64,000 nt of DNA. It comes from Oenanthe sinensis (Eukaryota > Streptophyta > Magnoliopsida > Apiales > Apiaceae). Under the pieces are notes generated by a model, which was given only the letters and a program-made list of their open reading frames with translations, had not been told where the DNA came from and made no database searches. Where the stretch lies: the NCBI GenBank assembly GCA_028671895.1, contig JAPMAC010000197.1:3663001-3727000 (forward strand), in the 5' to 3' direction. Within the stretch, counting starts at the first letter, position 1. Each line of letters begins with the position of its first letter. Positions 24,460 through 34,776 of the stretch are shown in pieces. Position numbers and translations under genes: made by a program.

Positions 24460-24675
24460 TTGGAGGAAACCAACATTCAGAAACCCATCAATTATGTCAA
24501 TAAAATTCTGCATGGCGCAGAGTTGAATAACTCAAAGATTGAGAAATTTGTTTTAGCATCGATAATGGTTTCAAGAAAGCTATGCTTATACTTCCAGGCG
24601 CACATCATTGAAGTCTTGATAGACCAGCCCCTTGAAAGAATAATTCATGCTAAGGGCCAAAATGAGCTCTTTTAG
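24460..24675 (+). pseudogene. RNase H scrap of G pol
   Basis: YVNKILHGAELNNSKIEKFVLASI, then RKLCLYFQAHIIEVLIDQPL, is the gypsy RT-thumb/RNase H segment that normally reads tyrosine-valine-serine-lysine and then a histidine-rich connection. The YVDD active site upstream and integrase downstream are absent, so most of pol has been lost. The frame merges straight into the satellite-like arrays. Confidence 0.75.
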
Positions 24676-24699
24676 ATCTCAATCCAGCCCTTTGGAAGC

Positions 24700-25060
24700 A
24701 CAATCTGACCTCAATCCAGGTCTTTGGGAGGTCAAACCATATAGGGCTCATCGACCTCAATCCCATTTTGACCTGGGTAAGGAATTGAGCCTTTGTTCGA
24801 CCTTGATACAGGTCTATGGGAGAACAAACCCTGTGGGGCTCATCGACCTCAATCCCATTTTGACCTGGGTGAGGAATTGAGTCTTTGTTTGACCTCGATC
24901 CAAGTCTATGAGAGGTCAACCCTGTAGGGCTCATCGACCTCAATCCCATTTCAACTTGGGTGAGGAATTGAGCCTTTGTTCGACCTCGATCCAGGTCGAT
25001 GGGAGAACGAACCTTGTAGGGCTCATCGACCTCAATCCAGGTCTATTTGATCTGGGGCTC
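24700..25060. repeat. 92-bp tandem array in element G
   Basis: Four units with gggctcatcgacctcaatcc at about 24744, 24836, 24927 and 25019, giving periods of 92, 91 and 92. Each unit also contains gacctgggtgaggaattgag and a ttcgacctcgatccaggt segment. Confidence 0.88.
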
Positions 25061-26345
25061 AAATAAGGCTCGAGGCTCCTCAAAACAGTCAAACAAGGTT
25101 CGAGGCCCCTCAAGACAGTCAAACGAGGTTCGAAACCCCTCAAATCAGTCAAATCAGGCTTGAGGCCCCTCAAGCCAGTCATAATCGACATGGGCTTGAA
25201 ATTGAGGTTTATTAGACCTCAATCCAGGTCTATTTGACCTGGGATTCAAATGAAGCTCGAGGCCCCTCAAGACAGTCAAACGAGGTTCAAGGCCCCTCAA
25301 ATCAATCAAATGAGGCCTAGGGCCCCTCAAACGAGTCATAATCGACATGGGCTTGAAATTGAGGTTTATTAGACCTCAATCCGGGTCTATTTGACCTGGG
25401 GCTCAAATGAGGATCGAGGCCCCTCAAGACAATCAAACGAGGTTTGAGGGCCCTCAAGATAGTCAAACGAGGTTCGAGGGCCCTCAAATCAGTCAAATGG
25501 GATATGAGGCCCCTTAAGCCAGTCATAATCGACCTGAGCTTGAAATTGAGGTTTATTAGACCTCAATCCAAGTCTACAAGAATATAAAAATATTAATTAT
25601 TATTATTAATAATAATAAAATCCTGGTTGGATTTTATTCGAATAAAATTTTATCTGAGTGGGACACCTAGGTTTATCCGAGTAGGACACCTCTAAATCGA
25701 GGAAATATTTATTCAAAAATTAATTGGGTAAAAAAGACAGTCAAACGAGGTTCGAAGCCCCTCAAATCAGGCTTGGGCCCCCCAAGCCAGTCATAATCGA
25801 CATGGGCTTGAAATTGAGGTTTATTAGACCTCAATCCAGGTCTATTTGACATGGGATTCAAATGAAGCTCGAGGCCCCTCAAGACAGTCAAACGAGGTTC
25901 GAGACCCCTCAAATCAATCAAATGAGGCCTGAGGCCCCTCAAACGAGTCATAATCGACATGGGCTTGAAATTGAGGTTTATTAGACCTCAATCCCGGTCT
26001 ATTTGACCTGGGGCTCAAATGAGGATCGAGGCCCCTCAAGACAATCAAACGAGGTTTGAGGGCCCTCAAGATAGTCAAACGAGTTCGAGGTCCCTCAAAT
26101 CAGTCAAACGGGACATGAGGCCCCTTAAGCCAGTCGTAATCGACCTGAGCTTGAAATTGAGGTTTATTAGACCCCAATCCAAGTCTACAAGAATATACAA
26201 ATATAAATTATTATTATTACTATTATTAATAAAATCCTGGTTGGATTTTATTCGAATAAAATTTTATCCGAGTGGGACACCTCGTTTTATCCGAGTAGGA
26301 CACCTCTGAATCGAGGAAATATTTATCCAAAAATTAATTGGGTAA
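25060..26345. repeat. Nested array: ~37-bp units inside a 612-bp tandem duplication
   Basis: Short units of the form gaggcccctcaagacagtca/aacgaggttc recur every 35-38 bases. A larger segment of these plus an AT-rich tail (aatcctggttggattttatt, then gagtgggacacct) is duplicated in tandem: the ataatcgacatgggcttgaa landmark is at 25181 and 25793, so the period is about 612. The two large copies are very similar, so this is a later duplication than the short units. Confidence 0.85.
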
Positions 26346-26639
26346 AAATAGAAATTATTATTATTTAATAATAATAATAATATCCGGATTGGACTTTATT
26401 CGAATAAAATTTTATCTGAGTGGGACACTTCCAATATCGAAATCCAATTATCCCAAAATAAATATTATTATTTATTAATAATATTTGACAAAAAAAATTT
26501 TGATCGACATCGAATTAGGTCAAAGTTATCGAGCTCAAAACTTTCGACCTGCATCAAAAACCTGCCTTAATTCGACCTCATTTGAGGTCTGTTCGACCTA
26601 GCCATAAAACCTTGGGTGGCCAAACTGCTAAATGGTCAC

Positions 26640-26800
26640 CCAAGTTTGGCACAGCTTATGAAATGCTCCCTGAAGTTTGAAAACTTACGATTACTTCCCT
26701 GAAGTTTGAAAGCTAACGAATGTTTCCCTGAAGTTTGAATTTTTTTATAAAATCCCCTGAAATTTGTAAATTGACAAATCAAGCCCTGCAAAATTACAAG
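26640..26800. repeat. ~33-bp repeats (TTCCCTGAAGTTTGAAA) in element G
   Basis: Four degenerate units with core ccctgaagtttgaa at about 26670, 26700, 26729 and 26755. Confidence 0.75.
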
Positions 26801-26814
26801 TTGATCCCTTAGGG

Positions 26815-27265
26815 AAAAATACTTGTGGGTACATAAATAATTCCTAAATTATTAGGAAAAATATCTGTGGATACACAAATAATTCCTAAATTATTAGGAA
26901 AAATATCCTTAAGTACATAAAAAATTCCTAAATTACTAGGAAAAATACACGTGGATACTCAAATAATTCCTAAATTATTAGGAAAAATACCTGTGGGTAC
27001 ATAAAAAAATTCTAAATTACTAGGAAAAACTACGAAAAATACATGTGGGTACACAAATAATTCCTAAATTATTAGGAAAAATACTAGTGGGTACACAAAT
27101 AATTCTTAAATTATTAAGAAAAATACATGTGGATACCTAAAAAAATTCCTAAATTATTAGAAAAAATTATGAAAAGTACCCGTAGGTACATAAACATTTC
27201 CTTAAAATATTAGGAATATTACGAAAAATACTTGTGAGCATCATATGATCCCCAAAATATTTAGG
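26815..27265. repeat. ~42-60-bp AT-rich array (CCTAAATTATTAGGAAAAAT) in element G
   Basis: About nine units; the palindromic core cctaaattattagg can fold on itself. Spacing is 42 bases in the first units and longer later, where a gtgggtacataaa segment varies. Confidence 0.82.
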
Positions 27266-27330
27266 GAAAATACATAAACACCTGTGGGTGATACAAAATC
27301 ATGAAAATTGATTAGAAATGAAAGATAATC

Positions 27331-27900
27331 ATGAAATTCGACCTCAATCGAAGTCGAAGTGAAGTCAAAGCCTTGAGGCCTATCGACCTCAAAATCACAT
27401 TAGACTTCAAATGAGGTCGATAATTGAGCTCGAAAATCAATCAACCTCGATGTAAATTTGAGGCATAGTTCGACCTCAATCGAGGTCAAAATCGAAGTCC
27501 AAGCCAAGAAGGCCTGTTCGACCTCAAAATCCCATTTGACGTCAAATGAGGTCGATAATCGACCTCGATTATCATTCGACCTCAATGTGTTTTTAAGGCA
27601 TAATTCGACCTCAATCGAGGTCGAAAATGAATCCAAAGCTAAGAAGGCATGTTCGACCTCAAAATCCCATTTGACGTCAAATGAGGTCGATAATCGACCT
27701 CGATTATCATTCGACCTCAATGTATTTTCAAGGCATAATTCGACCTCAATCGAGGTCGAAAATGAAGACAAAGTCAAGAAGGCATGTTCGACCTCAAAAT
27801 CCCATTCGGCGTCAAATGAGGTCTATAATCGACCTCAATGTGTTTTTAAGGCACATTTCAACCTCAATCGAGGTAAAAAAAATGAAGCCCTTCGACCTCA
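27331..27900. repeat. 135-bp tandem array rich in TCGACCTC/GAGGTCGA
   Basis: The segment ttcgacctcaatcgaggt starts at about 27469, 27604 and 27739 (period 135), with a flanking partial unit before and a shortened fourth after. Each unit carries inverted TCGACCT/AGGTCGA pairs, so single strands could form hairpins. The open frames on both strands in 27400-27931 are by-products of the repeat. Confidence 0.88.
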
Positions 27901-28198
27901 ATTCCTCAAACCGACCTGGAGGTTGGAATGATCCCCAATTCGACCTCATTCCAGGTTGAATTGGTCAGGCCCACAAAAATTTTCCCTTATAAATTGCTAG
28001 AAATTAAGCCCTGAAGGGGTCAATTTAAATAATATTAATTCTTTTAAAAGGATTAATAATAAAGAGGCATAAGCCCAAAAATTAAGATATAATTGACTGA
28101 ATGAGTCAAGAGCCCGATATGGCACTGAAAAGCCTTTGTGAAACTTTTACGAAAACTCAAGAACTTTTCCCAAAAGTTGGGGGGCAAATGATATGGGT

Positions 28199-28863
28199 AA
28201 AAAACAACCCTAAAGAAATAATAAAAATAGCATTTATTATTAGACGTAGCATGGTCCAAAGGCTTGAGCCCTTGAAACGAACATGGAAAATAAATCCTAG
28301 GATCAACTGGATTTGTAATCCAATGATCAATTAGATTTGTAAGTCCATCCCACAAGCTCTGTTGAAGTCATAGGCCCATTAAGCCTTTGTTATTAGTTAA
28401 TTTCGTAATTAGTTACTAAAGGCTCAGTAAATGCCCAAGAAGCCTGTTGAAGACCCTCATCCTAGAAGGATCTAGAAATCCTAGCGTGGGAAGAGTCCTA
28501 TGAGGCCTCTCATCTATGGAAGGCTCTGGAAGCCCAATCTCGAAGATAAGCCTCACCTGCTAGAGTCCAACAAGGGCTCTCATTCCTAAGAGATTTCAAC
28601 AATCTTGTCACTAGGAGACTTGGCCACCAAGTCTCCTAATTCTAATATAATTCCAAGGTCCTCGTGCGCCTATATAAAGGGCATAACCCCTCAACATTAG
28701 AACTATGTTTTTGTCTTAATTCTCACACACATTGAGATACATAGACAATTAACGAGGACCCAAGATAGTCATGAAACATTAACGCAGCCATTAAAGCTCG
28801 AAGCTCCCCCAAAGCCTAGCATTAATTACACATTAAAGACGACCAAGTTTTTAATCTGTAATA
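28199..28863 (+). repeat. 3' LTR of element G
   Basis: Starts tgatatgggtaaaaaac directly after the polypurine tract and ends aatctgtaata, where the CA end has become TA. TATATAAA is at 28671-28678. About 16 differences from the 5' LTR in the first 290 bases. Confidence 0.9.
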
Positions 28864-29201
28864 AAAAATAATAATTTTATAAGCTTGTTCAAATTCAAAA
28901 TATCGTTAGAGTTTCGATACTTGATCATTAGCTCTTTGATAGTGATTGATGAAAATGGGGAAAGTTTGTGATCTTTCCATAATTAGTGTATAGTTTTAAT
29001 TGATATCTTTAATATGCGTTAATATTATTTTAATGAGTATAATATTGAGGTGAATAATTTGTAATGTCTTTATAAATTCAAATTACTTGTTAATTTAAGA
29101 AAATTTAGTTGCAATTACAAATGATTAATTGTATTTGACTTTATTGTATCGTGACTAAACGTGGACTAGAATTTGGTGGCTTATTTTATGTTGTGATAAT
29201 C

Positions 29202-29372
29202 AATCTAGTACCAATTTTGGGAGTCATAAGTGGTGACATATATGTGCCTTTTAAGAAGTAATCTAGTACCAATTTTGGGGGTCATAAGTGGTGGCATATT
29301 TGTGTCTTTTAAGAGATAATCTAGTACCAATTTGGTGCACATAAGTGGATGCATTTATATAAATATATTTTG

Positions 29373-29375
<3 letters not shown>
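29202..29375. repeat. 58-bp minisatellite, three units
   Basis: aatctagtaccaatttt starts at 29202, 29260 and 29318, a constant period of 58. The third unit is more diverged (gtgcacataagtggatgca). Confidence 0.9.

Positions 29376-29427
<52 letters not shown>
29373..29427. repeat. Compound (AT)n(GT)n microsatellite
   Basis: A run of AT dinucleotides changes directly to about fourteen GT dinucleotides. Likely polymorphic in length. Confidence 0.95.
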
Positions 29428-30320
29428 TTTAATATATTTTATGTAATAATTACAATTTTTTGATGTTATAATTTATTATATTTAAGTTTATATTTAATTT
29501 TCAATTATGTTTAAATATTTTAAATGTGTTAATAATAATTCTTATTAAATGACATTTATTACTTAACAAATGACATATATTGGTTCTTTAATTTACTCTC
29601 ATTTGATACTGGTTATTAATTTTCAAAATTTATAGTTGTATAAGAAGGCCTATTTTTTTCAATTTGCAATTACATTTTTAATTCTTTACATGAGTTAATA
29701 ATAATGAGCGGAGGTTATAGTTTATTTGATTTTAAAATTATTATTTATTTTTTAGTCATGATTTAATTTTGTTATCAATATTTTTTAATGTTTTTATTGA
29801 GCATTAACTACGCTTTTATAATTCATATTAATGTTGGTAGTTATTTAGCATTTTAATTTATAAGTATTCATTTTATTTTAGTATATTATTATGATTTATG
29901 TGTCTAATTAAAGCGTTTATTTTTTTAATTTTAACAAGATTTTGAATGATCTTTTGGATAAACATCACACAATAAATGGCTATTATTTATTTATTTATTT
30001 TATGTTTCTTTTTAGATATAATTTATAACAATAATATATTTATTTTATATATTTGCCTAAAATATGTATATTATTATATGTTATTTTAGGTATCCCCTTT
30101 GGTTAGATTTCTTCTTCTTGATATTTAATTTATTTTTTTATAATAATATTTTTTTATATATTTTTTGTAATATATTTTTACTTACATTTTCCTTGTTTGA
30201 TGCGGTATTAATTATTTTTTTGAATTTTCATTGCAGGTGTTCTATATTCAGACATTAAAATTTTATTGTTTAAATGTCCAGAGACATCTTGTGTGTCTTT
30301 TGGTTAGATGATAATTTTTT

Positions 30321-30420
30321 TTGAATGAAAGGACTCCGTTTTAACGAGATTGTATTTTGGTATAAATCATTGAATGAAAGGACTCTATTTTAACGAGATT
30401 GTATTTTGGTACAAATCATC
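30321..30420. repeat. 51-bp tandem duplication
   Basis: gaatgaaaggactc(c/t)g/attttaacgagattg occurs twice, followed by tattttggta(t/c)aaatcat in both copies. Confidence 0.88.
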
Positions 30421-30549
30421 CACGTGAAAGTTTCTCCTGATAAAAAAAAAGAAAAAGATGATGAATTGTTTATTAAAAACATACCAGCATACGGTGAATA
30501 CGAGCAGGCCAAAGATGTTTCGTGTTACAAAAACACAAACCCATCGATA

Positions 30550-31880
30550 TGTGTTGTTATGGTCTCAATAAATTTTAATAAACCCAATAAATCCTCATTA
30601 TTATTTATATTTTTCGTTAGAAAAGAGTATAACAAATAATTTAATTAAATAACAATTTTAATGTCATTTTAAATAAACATTTAATTGATTTATTAACAAC
30701 TTTTTTTTATAGAACTTAATATAATAGATGGTCCATCACCGCGTGCAAAAATACTAGTATAAAATAAAAGAATATATTAAATATAATAACATAAATTCTC
30801 AATTCTACCAAAATTTCATATTAAATATCAATAAAATAATGAAGGTGATGCGGGACGGCACCACCATCAATAAGTTAAAAAAATTATATACTATTTTTAG
30901 GACTTCCTTTTATTCTAATAAGACGATTTTCTTTGAATAATTAGTTCAATCTAAGAAAAATATTAAATCAAAAATTTCCAATCTAGTTATTCAAAAAAAT
31001 AAAATAATTTTATATCTATTTATAAAAGTTTAAATAGGTTTAATATATTAAATATATAATTTGAATATTAAAATATTATTTAAAATACCTTGTCTAAACA
31101 CATAAACTTATGAGTCATATAATTTATTTAAAGTACAACTATTAATTAAATTTCATCAACAAAACTACTTTCTAGGCTCATTGTTGTTCTTACTTACAAT
31201 TTCATAAAAAACACAAAACTACATCATGAGGGATGAAATCCACATGGCCAAGCCACGTAATAACATGCGATGTCAAAGCTGATGCAGGGGGAATAAAGAT
31301 ACCAAAGCAATAACTCAAAAAAAGAAGAGACATACAGAGAGAACTACAATCATCTTCTTCCTCTCATTTTCTGTCGTATACTTGATAAAAAAACAAGGAC
31401 ATAGAACAATTCGAAAACAATACTAATTCCATTAACAAACATAACTTGTACATTGTTTGGCGAGATCATAGGCATGCCATACCTATAACCAAAAGAAATT
31501 ATAATCACAACCTACGCGTACACACAAAAAAAGTCAGAGGAAAAAACTTTACCAGGCGATAAGCAGGTAATTAAAGAAACACCCATCAAGTTTTATCCAA
31601 TTTATAGAGTTTCGACTTACTTTTCAGAATATTATAAGTTTTAGTCAAAGTTGGCATTATTAACTACTTAGTAAATAAGTAATATAATTTCATTTAAAGT
31701 TGGCATTATTAAGTGATCAAGGTCATAGTAACTGAAAATAAATATATTGCTGACAGGGGTTGCACAAATTTTAACACCACTTTGGCTTTCACCACCAATC
31801 AAATCTTATGCCAACAAATGAAGATTCTCAACAAACACATTTTTAATAGCAACCCCATTTCAAGGTTTCACAACACCTCG
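30550..31880. repeat. Duplicated host block, copy 2
   Basis: Partner of 18485-19725, same orientation. It carries the second SWEET-like exon. It contains caccgcgtgcaaaaatactagt at about 30738-30759, which is caccatgggcaacaatacaagt in copy 1. Downstream 31881-32424 is AT-rich with no recognised feature. Confidence 0.8.
31227..31492 (-). pseudogene. SWEET-like sugar transporter exon fragment, copy 2
   Basis: Read from 31492 down after the same acceptor (ttggttatag), it begins YGMPMISPNNVQV, then VNGISIVFELFYVLVF. A run of seven T then shifts the frame relative to copy 1; further frame changes and a stop follow, and an Arg-rich RHRMLLRGLAM-like end can still be traced. Copy 1 and copy 2 preserve different residues of the family pattern, so both derive from one older exon. 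Confidence 0.5.
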
Positions 31881-32424
31881 AAGAAAATCTCATTACCTCT
31901 CTTAGGGATACTAGTTTATCAATACGTCGTTGTTACCTTTATTGCTTTTATTCTTCTCATTGACAATTTATTCTTATTAAGAATGATTGGGCATTTACAT
32001 TTTTCTTTAAAAAGTGGCAATGTGGAATCCACACTTGAGTACTATTACTAACAGAATCATCAAAGCCTTTAAAAATTTCTCAATTTCATTATTTGTAGTT
32101 GAATTGCAACGGTATCAATCAAGACATTATTTCCCTCAGTAGTATAACACATATTTGCTAGAAATATCATATAAATTAGCAAAGTTAATATCATTCCAAC
32201 ATACAAGTTAAATAATCAAAAAATAGGAATGAAGATTTTGATAAATACTCTTTTAACACGTATATGCATATAATCTAACATAGAACAAAATAATACTAAA
32301 CAAAAAAAATTAAGATTGAAAATTATAATCAAATTATATTTAAACATAAATACACATATGGCAGTAATATAAAATGAATTGTTAAATACCTAAATAAAAT
32401 TATTATGACCAGAGTATAATGAAA

Positions 32425-32903
32425 TGTTAGATATGAAGAAATGATGTATTCAGAGATTACCAACAGAGATTGCTGATCAGAGTTTGTTAATCGACTGAGT
32501 TTAGTCTATCAGAGTTTACCAGATGGAAATCGAGAAATCAGGAAATAAGAATGGAAGTGATTGTATGGAAGACAATTACCTTTTGTGGAAGCTATCTTTT
32601 AAGAAGATAACGATGGAAATAATATTTCTGTATTTAATGATCATTATCTTTGCTGTAAATAAATAGGTAGACGTGTACTATATAAATACAGGATTAGGTT
32701 TACATTGAGGTATCGTTCTAGTTATCATCTTTCTTATAACCTGACAGCTCTTAAAAACTTTATTTTTCTTGAGAGAGTTGTGTATTAAGTTCATCAAAAT
32801 TAATACAAAGCAGTATTTCTTTTACATACTTGTGTTCCTAATCGATTGTTTGGTACTATTATATTCAACCTCTCTTCTATAATAGTTCATTATCTGGGTA
32901 ATA
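32425..32903 (+). repeat. 5' LTR of element C
   Basis: Starts tgttagatatgaag and ends gggtaata, with terminal CA changed to TA. Short (479 bp). It contains several cagagttt/cagagatt motif copies at 32450-32525, TATAAATA at 32681-32688, and a degenerate form of the shared box, attcaacctctcttctat, near 32864-32881. Confidence 0.82.
32681..32688 (+). promoter_or_regulatory. TATA box candidate of element C LTR
   Basis: ctatataaatacagg context, downstream of the motif cluster and about 220 bases before the LTR end. Confidence 0.55.
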
Positions 32904-32905
32904 AT

Positions 32906-32917
32906 TGGTATCAGAGC
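32906..32917 (+). other. Primer binding site of element C
   Basis: tggtatcagagc, complementary to the initiator tRNA-Met 3' end, two bases after the LTR. Confidence 0.94.
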
Positions 32918-32951
32918 GGGCAGTTTACATAACCTAAAAGATCTTAAAACA

Positions 32952-33492
32952 ATGTATGGAAACAAGTATCAAAGCATAAGGATCCCAATTCTGAAGAAAG
33001 ATGAATACCATACATGGAGGGTAAAGATGATGATGTTCTTATAAGCCACAGATCCTGACTATCTAGATAATGAAGGACATTATTTACCAACAAAATTGGT
33101 TCCACCAATTGTAGTGGAAGGAAAATAAGTCTCTGAGCACTACATTCTGAAGGATAAAAAGGAGTGGACTAATGAGGAGAAACTGGAAGTTCTCAAGGAT
33201 GCAAAGGTGAGAAATATCTTGCATAACAGTCTTGACTCTGTGATGTCAAACATGGTAATTGCTTACAAGACTGCCAAGGAAATCTGGGATGCACTAGAGG
33301 TCCAATGTCAAGGAACCAAAGAGATTAAAAAGAACAGGAGATATGTTCTTATACAAGAATATGAATACTTTGAGGCTAAACAGAATGAGTCTCTTACTGA
33401 TACTTATGACAGGTTCTTAACTCTACTGAATGACTTGGCTCTAGTTGGCAAGGAATATGATAATGAAGATTCCAACACAAAATTTATGAGGT
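32952..33492 (+). pseudogene. Gag of element C, N-terminal part
   Basis: ATG at 32952, chosen because it follows the PBS and begins the copia gag pattern (MYGNKYQS, then DEYHTWRVKM). In-frame stops fall at 33042 and near 33127, at positions coding in B. It continues through EWTNEEKLEVLKDAKV, LDSVMSNMVIAYKTAKEIW and LIQEYEYFEAK. It is cut at 33492 by element D and resumes at 46445. Confidence 0.88.
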
Positions 33493-34599
33493 GTTATTCC
33501 TTAGAACAATGTCAATATTTGTAGAAGGGGGGGTTGAATACAAATATTAAAACTTTTTGTGTGTTCTAATATTTGTTCTTGATGTTTGATAGAATAAGAG
33601 AATAAGTTCGAACAAATTAATGCTGAAAAATAAAACTGAACAAAGAGATTTAAAATTATTGATGGATTGGTTTTTCCATCAATGTATATTTTTGCTCAAT
33701 GCTCCTAGGTTAAAAGAAACCTAGCTGCGTTTACAAGATTAGAAAACAAATCAACTGTTCTTACACATGTGCTCTCAAGCTTGAACAGTTGATTAAGAAA
33801 TATGTCTAACTTGTATGTTTTCTAATAATGCTACTACACTTGTTTATATACCACAAGTGTTCTTTTACAATTCTAGGATTGTTTCTACCTGCCTTCCTTT
33901 TACCTTTTTCTATTTTACAAAAAGGTTTGAAAGACAGCTTCTGATTGAGTCTTCACAGTCACTCTAGACTGTCTTCCATAGGTGTGCTTTTGTTCTCTGG
34001 ATCTTCAACAGATATTCTTTCTGTGTTGTCACACTCAATTGATAATTTGCTGTCAAGCATATCAATTGATCCATTCTTTAATCCATCAACTGATGTACTT
34101 CTTCGATTGATCTTTATATCCATCGATTGATAAAAGATGTCTTATCGATTGATAGATGTTATCAATCGATATATCAGTCGATGGGTCTTCACATCAGTTG
34201 ATGGTCTTCAATCATTGGCTTGGCTTCTTCGATTGATCCTCCATCCATCGATGCTTCAATATCAATTGATCATCCTTCACTTGTGCAATTTCCTGTCTTC
34301 ACATAATTACAATTTAACAGTTTAATTTACACATCAATTGATGATCCATATCAATCGACTCTAACATCAATTGATGAACAAAATATCAATTGATTTACAC
34401 CTTATCGATTGAAATAGACTAAGTACACCTATGCTACAATCCAAATTATCAGTTGATTCATATAAACACTTCAACTGATAAATGGTTTCCTGATCAATTG
34501 ATATTTATAACTTTCATATCAATTGATCAGTTACAACAAATAAAATTTCTATGATTCTAAGATTAATGTTATCATCAAATCACATGTAGATTCCTAACA
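33493..34599 (-). repeat. 3' LTR of element D
   Basis: tgttattccttag to gattcctaaca, with TGTTA/TAACA ends. Contents: the poly-G box gtagaaggggggttgaat (about 33522-33539), TATATAAA in sense at 33843-33850, and at 33990-34510 some twenty copies of the atcaattgat/atcgattgat/atcagttgat family. Confidence 0.95.
33990..34510. repeat. ATC(A/G)ATTGAT motif cluster in D 3' LTR
   Basis: About twenty near-palindromic copies (tcaattgatg, atcgattgat, catcgattga, tcagttgatg, caactgat) are spaced irregularly, 10-40 bases apart. The 5' LTR repeats the cluster at 45835-46360. They lie upstream of the TATA-like box in sense, as in B. Confidence 0.92.
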
Positions 34600-34600
34600 A

Positions 34601-34613
34601 TGTCCCCCTATTT
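34601..34613 (-). other. Polypurine tract of element D
   Basis: tgtccccctattt on plus, AAATAGGGGGACA in sense, beside the 3' LTR: the second-strand primer site. Confidence 0.85.
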
Positions 34614-34776
34614 GTGTCTGTGTTATTAACAGGCATAAATCTACTTGATGATAACAAAAACCCTTAAAAAAATTACATTTAGATAGAATCAAGAAACTTA
34701 ATTGGCACATTAATTTTGGAAGTACCAGATTGATATATGACTCCTGCAAGCAGCTTCAATATCTTCATAATTTAAT

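Larger units (their letters stand above)
20934..28863 (+). mobile_element. Ty3/gypsy element G with decayed coding part and satellite-like 3' region
   Basis: LTRs at 20934-21607 and 28199-28863 (about 94-95% identical over the part compared), PBS directly after the left LTR, and polypurine tract aaaagttggggggcaaa at 28182-28198. The flanks aacaa and aaaaa could be a one-mismatch 5-bp target duplication. The internal part has gag, protease and a scrap of RNase H; RT and integrase are missing. About 3.5 kb of tandem repeats follow. Long variable repeat arrays downstream of coding sequence are known for Tat/Ogre-type gypsy elements; assignment to that lineage is an inference from the gag zinc motif and these arrays. 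Confidence 0.88.
28864..30549. other. AT-rich intergenic host DNA
   Basis: Resumes the host sequence interrupted at 20933. No ORF of coding character and no transposon end recognised, apart from the small repeats listed separately at 29202-29427 and 30321-30420. Confidence 0.7.

Noticed and set aside
27400..27931. Open frames on both strands (up to 157 codons)
   Set aside because: They follow the 135-bp repeat, whose length divides by three, so open frames arise automatically.
30735..30765. Helitron 3' end (caccgcgtgcaaaaatactagt)
   Set aside because: It ends in CTAGT-like sequence, but no convincing hairpin precedes it, and homology between the two block copies continues on both sides, so it is not an insertion boundary here.
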